From: Sporopachydermia quercuum | Lineage: Eukaryota; Ascomycota; Sporopachydermiomycetes; Sporopachydermiales; Sporopachydermiaceae | Length of the DNA stretch: 64,000 nucleotides | Reading direction: 5' to 3' | Assembly (NCBI GenBank): GCA_001599295.1 | Contig: BCGN01000008.1 | Location: 1,054,001-1,118,000 of the forward strand | Part shown: positions 10,359 through 19,067 of the stretch, in pieces | How the letters are laid out: every line of letters begins with the position of its first letter | Numbering within the stretch: the first letter of the stretch is position 1 | Notes under the pieces: model-generated | The model's database searches: none | The model's input: only the letters and a program-made list of their open reading frames with translations | What the model was told of the DNA's origin: nothing | Made by a program: the position numbers and the translations under genes

Positions 10359-12374
10359 TCACAGATCTTCGTGTCTAGATTCTTTAGTTGTATTCTCAAG
10401 ATCACTGGAGTCAGCTTCAAGCAATGACAACCTCCCGTAAAGGGGAGGATTGTCTGAAAACGCAATTAAACTATTTCTTGTAGGATAATTCTTCAATTCG
10501 GTCAACTTTTCAGCCCCATCCGCGTCGAAAGAATCAAACATTTCTATTCTTATCAACTCGGGTGTTTTTCCCGACGTATATTTGATTTTTAAATTACCTG
10601 CTAAAAAAAATACTGGGTCCTTTTCCAGCATCTTATTTGAATTAACATCATTTGATGAATTTTCAATGGCAATCAACAGATCAATTGACCGTAAAACAGC
10701 ATAATGTTGTCCTTGATTGATACTACTCCAGTTCTGGGATCCCTCTAGAAATGTATTTATTTTATTTATCAACACACCTTTGTTAGTGGTTACTAGTGCA
10801 TGACAATACTCTGAACCCCCATCCAAAGGAATTGTAGCTAACATGATTTGGTCATCTGTTAGTTCTGTAGCATCAAACTCAGGGAACAGAACCAACGTCT
10901 GTTTACTTTTCTCATTAGTTTCTGAACTCCCACTGTAGGCTTCAATTTGTTTACACCATACTTCATCCCCCTTTTTAGCCTCTTGAATCTCGTTCTGTAA
11001 CAATGGAACTGAACAAAAGATGCGGTGCTCAAAAAATACTTCATAACTGCAGGTGGTTACTTCTTTCACAGAAACTAAGACACCATTGTTTAATCTATTA
11101 TGATTATCAAGTATAGCTTGTGCATCATCAAGATTTGCTAACTCTTCCTCTGGTATAGCATCAAGGTCATTGCTGTCTAAGCATGAATAAAATATAGAAA
11201 CTTCTCTACCTAGACCAGTTAAATCACATTCTGTGCCGTATCCTATTCGCTGTTTCAAATGTTTCTTCATTCCAATATTTACAACTTCTAAACCACGGTA
11301 AAAACTGTCATCCAGTTCATAACCACGCTCTTTGAAACTATCACTACTAGCAGCATTATCATCACTTTCCTCGCAGTACAGAGTTCTCATGATAAACTCC
11401 TTGTTATAACAACCACTTCTTGCTAATTCACATAAAGATCGGCGATAGTCTCCCAATACATACATAGCACCATCGTAAGCAGGAACCAGCCTGTCCAACA
11501 ACTGTGCTGCTTGTCCTAGATTTGTCCCAGTACGTATAAATTCTTCCACCTGTAATCTTCCATTTCTCATGTCATTATTCTCATGAAACTGTCTGATTGA
11601 ATGAGGATAACATAATTGATATGTCCAGTAACCATCGCAGTAATGAAAACACCCATTTATTTTTCTCAACGGTTTGATGGAAACTGTTAGATCAAAATCA
11701 AGTGCGTTTATGGTTTCTTCTAGCTCTGTATTGCTCAATCTAATGCTGTTATCTTCATTTTCTGTTGCAGATCTGTCTATAATATTGTACTTTAAATTGA
11801 TCTTTTCTTCCTCTGTAATAATCCGAGGTTTGGGAAATGGTAGCTCTCTTTGTGGGATATAACAGAGAAAAGGCGTACTCTTGTCCTTATTGACCACACC
11901 TGATGAACCATTGACTGATAGTAGCAGTTGAAAGATACCGAATGATCCATTGGACAAAAGCTGTGGTAGTGTTTTTCGTGTATCTCCATCCGAGTATATT
12001 TTAGATATCTCATCAATTATTGAATCATCAACTGCGNTGTAATCGTATGTTGCAGGATAAGTATCACTTAGCTTATCGTACTCAACAAAGGGATAAGCAA
12101 GACTATTAGAAATGGCTAGAAGAGTATCAGCTTCCGATTTGTTCACCAGTGATGATGACACTATAACCGGACTCTAAAAGAAGTTGTTAGATCATACAAA
12201 TCAATCGTGATTCATCTAAACATGTCTCATCAGTTTCATATTCAGTATTAGTTTAGAAATCAAATTGGAACCTACTTCAACTCCATCAAACAGTTCTCGG
12301 TACACATCAAATAGGGCCTTGACACCTGCAGCAGAACACAGCCAACTTATCAGTAAAACCTCTAGTAGTAACAT
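10359..12374 (-). CDS. YOS9: ER lectin of ER-associated degradation (OS-9 family), two exons
   Basis: Yos9 sits in the ER lumen with the Hrd1 ligase and recognises trimmed N-glycans on misfolded proteins. The lectin (MRH) domain is visible around residue 207, with GCFHYCDGYWTYQLCYPHSI followed by RQFHE. Exon 2 (10359-12173) lacks an ATG and begins just after an in-frame TAG. A 99-base exon 1 (12276-12374) supplies the start and a signal peptide beginning MLLLEVLLISWLCSAAG. The 102-base intron has donor GTAGGT, branch-like ATCTAAC and acceptor TTTTAG, and joins in phase 0 to give 637 residues. The protein ends in RHEDL, where fungal Yos9 proteins usually carry HDEL. The S. cerevisiae protein is 542 residues. 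One unresolved base falls in exon 2. Confidence 0.85.
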
Positions 12375-13143
12375 TCCGCTAACAGGTATTATGAATAAAT
12401 ACTCCGCTTTTCTTGATGGTCATCATTAGCTTTATCAAGTATTACTTTTCAATCACACTTTTCATCAATTGATTGATAATATAAATGGAACAAATAGCAG
12501 ATATAAATCTGTTCATGTTTGCACAAATATGCACGCCTGTGTATAAAGTACATATTGTAATGAGATACCAAGTNATTAATGTGTAAATATGGTATGTAGA
12601 TGATTAGTGGTTTATTGTCCGGAATTGTTGGTTTGACTACTGAATTACTCGGAGGCCATAAAGGACTTGAAAGGAATAAAATGTATAATATGAAAGTCAC
12701 TCTCAGCTCAATTAAGATGCTATCAATTATTAATTCAGATCTAAGCTATATGTACCATCCGAACACTCGCCGGTACCTCTAATGATCCATCGTTTTCCAG
12801 TCTACTAGAAATCGCTGAACTTACAAAAGAAAAGAAATATCTTAGTTGAATATAAGTATATAAAGCAAATAAAGAAAAAACCAGTGTCAAAAAGAAGAAA
12901 AACAATCAAATCACTTCAAGATATATTTCCATTGTTGTACGAAGAATCTTTCATGATATCAAACTATGTTAGATTAATGAACGCTTAAGTGAATAGTAAT
13001 GCAAACGCTTTTTTTAGACACAGATTTAGGTTCTTATTCTCTTTCTTTTGACCACTCTGATGATTCTGCTGTTTATTATCACCACATCAAAAACACCCTC
13101 AACCAATTTTTTACTGTATCACTCCTAATCCTGGGTCCCTTAT
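12375..13143. other. Intergenic region upstream of YOS9
   Basis: This is the YOS9 promoter side and the 3' side of the ATP synthase subunit e gene, both on the minus strand. A 60-codon frame at 12600-12782 has no family resemblance. No other gene is seen. Confidence 0.5.
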
Positions 13144-13766
13144 CTAATTGAGTGCAGATTCAATGTATTTGCCAAAATCGAAGTTAGGATCTTCCAAGTT
13201 GATGGTGTTAGTAGCAACTTCTTTCTTGGGGCTGAGTTCAGCAAACTTTGCCTTGGCCTCAGCAATCAAGTCTTCTTGATGTTTCCATTCCTTAGCCTTG
13301 TTTGCTTCTTCGACTGCGGCAGCTCTGTTTAATCTGTGAACAAATCCGTAGACAATACCAGCTCCAAGAGCGGACCATCGGAATACCTGTAACGATTTGT
13401 TAGCGAATGTGGTAAAAATATATTTGAGAGATGCAAGTTGGAGTTTCTAAACGATCACCAAAAGTTCAATAGCGGCTCGTTAAGTGTTCTGTTGATGTAT
13501 ATATAGACCAGGAAGGTGCGTCGATTTGTCTGATTGTCTGATTTGTCCCACGATATGATACACATTTCCTTATCATACAAAATCCTAACCTGTCAATATC
13601 TCATCCCTGAAATACTGAAACAAATAACACCTCCGTTCTCACTACTTGACCGAGACAACAATAATCCTTCCTACTTGCCGATTGTTGATTTCGGTTCCAA
13701 TTCATAATTCCATCACATCTTGTGTTATCAACCCATTAATTCACTTACATTGAAAGTAGCAGACAT
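13144..13766 (-). CDS. TIM11: ATP synthase subunit e, mitochondrial (two exons)
   Basis: Subunit e is a small inner-membrane protein of the F1Fo ATP synthase, needed for enzyme dimers and cristae shape. Exon 1 (13749-13766) is only 18 bases and encodes MSATFN. Exon 2 (13144-13386) encodes the rest. The 362-base intron has donor GTAAGT, a GCTAAC branch and acceptor TTACAG, in phase 0. The 86-residue product starts MSATFNVFRWSALGAGIVYG, with the small-residue membrane helix and the GxxxG-like spacing of the family. It continues as a charged coiled-coil tail with NLEDPNFDF, matching the NLEDPN motif I recall for the S. cerevisiae protein. The tiny first exon makes this gene easy to miss. The other common symbol is ATP21. 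Confidence 0.85.
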
Positions 13767-14442
13767 CTTTGATAATACTCAATTAATCTATGCTTTAGCT
13801 CAACGCAGATTGATTTACTGATATGCTTACTTTAGTTCGTTTATCAACAAGACCATATCTTTTCATCAAGGCATATAGTTCGTCTTCGTCTACCTTTCGT
13901 ATGTAACACCATCCCCTTCGTCCATACAAACATCTCCATAGTGAAAAATTGCTGTAGTCAATTGGCCAATATAACTAATTAATTAGTGCTGAACCTTACG
14001 CTATGTGCTTTTATGTAGTGAATATTTTAGACTTAGATTTATATTTCACATGTAAACTAGAAATTACATACAGTCTTGTGAATTACAGACAACACATCTT
14101 TTTCATTCAGGTCTTTGACGGGGATCTCTGAAGACTGAAATGGCTAGTCTTGGGGTGAGGAAAGTAAGTGGTGTTTGCTGATAACCTTCTGGATATTTAT
14201 CAATTGCACCTTCATGATACCTTCATGATACCGAAGAGATATAAATGGAGATGAATTCGACAAGTGTTTGTAATTAGATTATACAAGGAAGTACCTGCAT
14301 AGTTGTTTGTGTTGCTGTTAAATTGATGATAGCCTTCTTTGTGTCACAACAACAGGTGATCCCATTAGTAAAATCAACTAGGTGCAGCTGGATATCCCTG
14401 TGATTTGTATAGCCGAAGTCAAGCGCGAACAACGGAACTACT
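13767..14442. other. Divergent promoter region between subunit e and the EMC10-like gene
   Basis: Both genes are transcribed away from this region. A plus-strand ATG at 13823 begins 24 codons that look like a mitochondrial presequence and run into a GTATGT near 13899, but I could not find a convincing second exon. Two adjacent copies of CTTCATGATAC lie at 14210-14231. Confidence 0.4.
14210..14231. repeat. Tandem 11-bp duplication
   Basis: CTTCATGATAC occurs twice back to back in the promoter region of the EMC10-like gene. No function is evident. Confidence 0.8.
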
Positions 14443-15072
14443 ATGAAGCTCGTTATTATATCACTACTACTCTTGATCAGCATACTAGAAGTACTGGCAC
14501 AACAGCAGCTTCAAGTTGTACTAATACCTTTAGAGGATGACTTAATTGACAAGCCTTTTACCCTAGGAACCATCACGATAGAAGAACAAGAAAACGATAG
14601 AAACTTTGAATTTACTGCGGACCAATCAGCTAAGAAATGGTCAGTTTTAACCAGCACATTTGAACCAAATCAGTTATTATGTGTCGCTACAGTTTCCGAT
14701 ACTAAATCTGCTGAATGTTTATCTATCGTACGGTTGAGCCAATTTGTAAAAGGTCAAGAGGCCGTTCTAATAATCAACAGAGACGATGACTCAGCCAATG
14801 GCATTAGAGGCATAAGTTTACAAGAACCAGGACCAGAAATAAGCACCACTACAAACAGCAGAGCTGGAAGAAAGAAGATTCTGGATGATACATTTAAAAT
14901 CGATGTAAAAATCGATAAGTATGTTAAGGGATCAACTCCTAAGTTACAGGATCCTATAAAGCTAGTCGATAATCAAGTGAAAGAACCAGCAAAGGAACAA
15001 TCATTTATAGCCAAATACTGGCTATGGTTTGTCATTCCATTTCTCCTTATGGCATTTACTGGTGAAAAATAG
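14443..15072 (+). CDS. EMC10: EMC10-like subunit of the ER membrane protein complex
   Basis: This 209-residue protein begins with a clear signal peptide (MKLVIISLLLLISILEVLAQ). It has a luminal beta-type domain with a PFTLGTITIEE stretch and ends with one membrane helix (YWLWFVIPFLLMAF) before a short cytosolic tail. Length, layout and the GT-x-I/F-E segment resemble yeast Emc10 (YDR056C), a subunit of the EMC insertase that places membrane helices into the ER bilayer. The similarity I can judge by eye is moderate, so the fold and topology are surer than the name. The ATG at 14443 is the only sensible start because it leads straight into the signal peptide. Confidence 0.6.
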   Translation: MKLVIISLLLLISILEVLAQQQLQVVLIPLEDDLIDKPFTLGTITIEEQENDRNFEFTADQSAKKWSVLTSTFEPNQLLCVATVSDTKSAECLSIVRLSQFVKGQEAVLIINRDDDSANGIRGISLQEPGPEISTTTNSRAGRKKILDDTFKIDVKIDKYVKGSTPKLQDPIKLVDNQVKEPAKEQSFIAKYWLWFVIPFLLMAFTGEK

Positions 15073-15532
15073 GTTTGGTGAGAAGTTTATCCCGAATAAA
15101 AAATACGAATTTTAGTTATGAGTGTTGTTATTGTAAGTACGACGGTCATGATAGGAATAACAGGCATTGTTAGTAGTATGGTATTGTCTTCTGACAAATC
15201 AATTAATAGTTTTCAATGAGAATAATTCGATTTATTGAAATGTGAGATAACAAATACGACAACCTGCTTTATAAAGATTAATGTGTTATAGGGTTTCTTG
15301 AAAGCTGATGGTAGGATTCACATTCGTAGTGCCTACAATATACATTAGAGCATCTAATGTTGCATACATAATGTGAAGATTACTTTTTCGGCACTAAGCT
15401 TTATTACACACTCTTTCAAGAAGCCCTTTTGGATAGTATTATATTCTCTATATACCTGTTAATACCTTTCTACCCATCTTGTCAATATTGTTATTCTCCC
15501 AATACATGTTCCTTTATAGTTTCAACTAATAA
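15073..15532. other. Intergenic region between two converging genes
   Basis: This holds the 3' ends of the EMC10-like gene (plus) and the M1 peptidase-like gene (minus). No gene is seen. Confidence 0.6.
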
Positions 15533-18526
15533 TCAATGATTTCTCAACCAAGTTGACAACCCTATAACGTCGTTCTTGAATTTTTGTCTACTACCCAATA
15601 ACAAATCAATCATTTCTAACACCAATTTATTAACATCATCAGACTCTTTGATATCTAGTTTGAACTCAGCTCTGATTTTCTCAACGGTCACACATTCATA
15701 TGGGACAACAGCAGCAACTACTTCAACCACTTTAGAGCTACCTGTCAGCTTATTTCTGACCAGTAAGCTTGTTTTCAAAATTTCATAGTGTTGTAGAATT
15801 ATCTTATACACCAGAGAAACTGCCTTATTGGAGGTTTGATGATAGCCAATTGATGTGACTAGTGTATTAACAGGTAGATTCTCACTGCCTGGCTTGGTAC
15901 TTCGCAAAGTATCAAAGAAAAGTTTCAGTCCTTTTTCAACCATTTTCAAATCCTTGCTGTAAGTCATTGCTTCGGCTGCAATACCGGATAAAGGTCCAAC
16001 TCTTTCAGCATTTGAAGGAAAAGCCAGGTGCATCAATTGAGTCCATTCTCGCTTAGATCCATTATAAACAGCACCATTAAATAAAGCTTGAAGCAAAGGT
16101 AATCTGATTTTTGCCATATCAATATCATCAGACATGTATGCTGAATATCCTCGTTTGTAAACAACCAAAGTGTCCTTACAATCCAAACGAACGGCCAACA
16201 ATGCTTCCCGTAGGTCAGAAAGAGCAGAATGTTCATATTGAATCGTACTGTTTCTAGCAAAATATCCTTCTGAAGTCCAATCAAGACTATTGAATACTCT
16301 ATTAGTACTATTGGTGATGAACACTCTATATTTTACCAACAGTCCTGAATCTGAGCAGTTGTATATTATATAATTACGAACCTGAACCAAGTACTGACAA
16401 ATAACTGACCATAAATATGGCTGATCTTTCCTACCCTTAATAGATAGAATAAGATCTAATACTGAGGATATCTGCTTGCTATTCTTATCTCTAGCACTAG
16501 TAGGTTCAATAGAAGTATCAAAATGAACAGCTCTAGACAGAAATTCAGCCAAATCTTTGAACAGTCCTACTAGAGTTGCTTCTGGAATGTTTTGTATATT
16601 TGCTCTCACGTTGTCGGCAAACTGATCAATGGCATAATACACTCTATAAATTCCTATTCTGTTGTAATTCAATGAAAGTAGCTTCTCTTCTTTCTTCAAC
16701 GGAAGAACTAGCTGTCGTGTGGTTAAGAGAAATGTCTTAATTCCATCAGTAGTAAGCATTGTGATTGGAATAGGATATATGATATCATTCTCATCAACTT
16801 CAGGTGTTGTACTAGAAGCATCCTCTTGAGCTTCTTGTTCGAAGAACTTGTCACTGAAATATCTATGCTGTGTTAAAGAAAGTGTTTGATCATCACTATC
16901 ATAACTTGCTTTAAGGATAGGATAACCTGGAGCATGTGTCCATTTGTGAATATATTTGCTAATTTCTGGCTTTTTACTATCAGAAAGATGCTTATCCAAA
17001 TATTTCCATAGTTGAAACGCTTTCACTGATTGGTTAGCATTATCTTCAAGGAAGCTATTAATAGTCCGGAGAAACACTTTATAACCTTCTGATGTTTCGT
17101 CGATACGATCAGATTTGTCTAAATAGTTTGCAAACATCCTCAGAAAATAAAGACCTTTGTAATAAGCGTTCATATTATATACTTCGTTCTTAGTTTTGGC
17201 ATCTGCATTATTCTTCGCAATAATGACTCCTGAATTGATACCATCATCAATAAACACATCGCGATCAAGCATGTTATCAAAATCACTATTAAGATTTAAC
17301 CAAACGTCTCCATATTCATATTTGAACTTTGGTTTATTTTTTTCTGTCACTACATTAGCTAACCAAGTAGCAAATGCTTCGTTGAGCCACATTCCTTCCC
17401 AAGAATCAAAAGAAAAGTAATTGCCAAACCATTGGTGCACTAAAATATGTGTGAGGACATCCTGAAGACGTCTTGCTGTTGTAGGATTAACAGAGCTACC
17501 AATAGCCATAGCCTGGCCTGGTTGAGCTAATACTGCTTCACTACATGTTAGGAGACCCCAGTTTTCCATGGCACCGTCTGCTAGTTGAGGAACAACTATC
17601 AAATCCACTTTTTTCAAAGGAAAGGAAGCATCAAACAGTTCCAAAAGGGTTTCTAAAGATTGTTCTAAAACCTCAAGTGACTTTTTTGCCTCTAATTCAA
17701 ACCCTTTTCGCGAATACACACTTAGCTTTGGCTCTGTTCTACTGCTGGTAACCGAGGAAAAGTTCCCAACAGCAAGGCCTAAAACTTTGATGGACATTGA
17801 GGGTGATTTGGCAAAACACCATACGTTTTTATTCTTGCCATTCACAGTTTCAGGAATGACCCTTCTCACCGCCATAGATGATACAACAGTATATTCTTCA
17901 TCACATATGACATTCAGTTGAAAACTGGCACGAGCAGCCGGTTCATCAATGCATGGAATGACCTGCTTACCAAAGAATGGTTGCAAATGTGATGCAATAA
18001 TCCATTTATCATCATGAATAGAAGTACGAAACAGACCCTCGGTTGGTTCCCCTGGTTTTTGAGCCAATGACACATTACCCAAGTATGAGATGTCGAGATA
18101 CAATGTTGATGCATCTTTATTAACTGTATAGAAATCAACTAGTTTAGATGAATTTTCGGAACCCAGCGTAAAACTGACGGTCTCCTTTGAAGTGTCCTGT
18201 TTAACAACAGCTTTTAATTTCAATACTTCTGTTTCATCCTCTTCAATAGGTAATATCTCTGTGTCACCCAATGCTTCTCTTAGCTCTATCCCTGTGTTTG
18301 ATGCCAGTCTAAAGAATGCTTGTCGTATCACTAACTTCTTACTGTGTAATTGAACGGAAAATCCTGTTTCTGCACAAGAATTTAATTCTACATCAGTATA
18401 AGCTGGTGAGATCTTCAAAGCAATAGCAGCCTCAGCTGTGAATACCTTTGCCCTCGGATCCAAGTTGAATTCGATACCGTAGTTTGAAGGGATGAATAGG
18501 TTGGACACCTGGAGACTTGAAGACAT
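15533..18526 (-). CDS. M1-family aminopeptidase-like protein with altered active site (Tma108-like)
   Basis: This 997-residue protein has the full M1 metallopeptidase layout: an N-terminal beta domain, the substrate-binding GAMENWG loop, the zinc site and a long helical C-terminal domain. The zinc motif reads HILVH (residues 360-364, bases 17435-17449) instead of HExxH. The two histidines and the distal Glu383 in LNEAFATW, spaced by 18 residues as in the family, are kept, but the catalytic glutamate is replaced by isoleucine. A tyrosine in the YYKG segment, near the usual transition-state Tyr, also remains. The protein probably still folds and binds zinc or peptides but is unlikely to hydrolyse them. 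The closest yeast idea is Tma108, a ribosome-associated M1-like protein; Aap1/Ape2 are the active alternatives. I start at the ATG at 18526. It is divergent from SEC18. Confidence 0.8.
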   Translation of the reverse strand: MSSSLQVSNLFIPSNYGIEFNLDPRAKVFTAEAAIALKISPAYTDVELNSCAETGFSVQLHSKKLVIRQAFFRLASNTGIELREALGDTEILPIEEDETEVLKLKAVVKQDTSKETVSFTLGSENSSKLVDFYTVNKDASTLYLDISYLGNVSLAQKPGEPTEGLFRTSIHDDKWIIASHLQPFFGKQVIPCIDEPAARASFQLNVICDEEYTVVSSMAVRRVIPETVNGKNKNVWCFAKSPSMSIKVLGLAVGNFSSVTSSRTEPKLSVYSRKGFELEAKKSLEVLEQSLETLLELFDASFPLKKVDLIVVPQLADGAMENWGLLTCSEAVLAQPGQAMAIGSSVNPTTARRLQDVLTHILVHQWFGNYFSFDSWEGMWLNEAFATWLANVVTEKNKPKFKYEYGDVWLNLNSDFDNMLDRDVFIDDGINSGVIIAKNNADAKTKNEVYNMNAYYKGLYFLRMFANYLDKSDRIDETSEGYKVFLRTINSFLEDNANQSVKAFQLWKYLDKHLSDSKKPEISKYIHKWTHAPGYPILKASYDSDDQTLSLTQHRYFSDKFFEQEAQEDASSTTPEVDENDIIYPIPITMLTTDGIKTFLLTTRQLVLPLKKEEKLLSLNYNRIGIYRVYYAIDQFADNVRANIQNIPEATLVGLFKDLAEFLSRAVHFDTSIEPTSARDKNSKQISSVLDLILSIKGRKDQPYLWSVICQYLVQVRNYIIYNCSDSGLLVKYRVFITNSTNRVFNSLDWTSEGYFARNSTIQYEHSALSDLREALLAVRLDCKDTLVVYKRGYSAYMSDDIDMAKIRLPLLQALFNGAVYNGSKREWTQLMHLAFPSNAERVGPLSGIAAEAMTYSKDLKMVEKGLKLFFDTLRSTKPGSENLPVNTLVTSIGYHQTSNKAVSLVYKIILQHYEILKTSLLVRNKLTGSSKVVEVVAAVVPYECVTVEKIRAEFKLDIKESDDVNKLVLEMIDLLLGSRQKFKNDVIGLSTWLRNH

Positions 18527-19067
18527 CACAGATACTATCCGTTTGGTATTATGGTCAACAAAGCCAGAAAGTTAGTTTCGCCTTGGTATACAACAATTCA
18601 AGTTCTAATCAGAAACATAAAATGGGACAGCCCTATTATAGCAATAGGATAGATAACATACAAGAAGAAGAGCCACTTGAAAAGCATCAAATCACAACTT
18701 GAAGACACACAATTGAGATCTGAAAATCTTCGTAAACCTAATTCACATTTCCCATACAAATAACGTTTTGGGTCGCCTTCCTAATAGGGACTTAAAGTTG
18801 ACTTGTTCAAGATTTTAGTATCTTGTGACCCTCCCCCTCCAGACAGCAAACCTTTGGCATTTCTGAATTACGGAAGTAATACTGATACATCAATAGCTAT
18901 ATCCTTTCCTTTTCTCTCCTTCCTCTTGGTCTTCCTTCCACCTGTTCACATCTTCACCATTTGATATGATGAATAAGTGACATAACTCCTGCAGATACAA
19001 CGTATCGCACTCTCAAATAAACCTCAATTCTTGCTAACCAGTTTATTTATATACAAGTATCCTTACA
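18527..19067. other. Divergent promoter between the M1-like gene and SEC18
   Basis: Both flanking genes read outwards. Pyrimidine-rich tracts lie at about 18830-18840 and 18902-18935. No gene is seen. Confidence 0.55.

Noticed and set aside
12600-12782. 60-codon frame beginning MISGLLSGIVGLTTELLGG upstream of YOS9
   Set aside because: The glycine-rich start looked like a small membrane peptide, but the rest is unremarkable and there is no other support.
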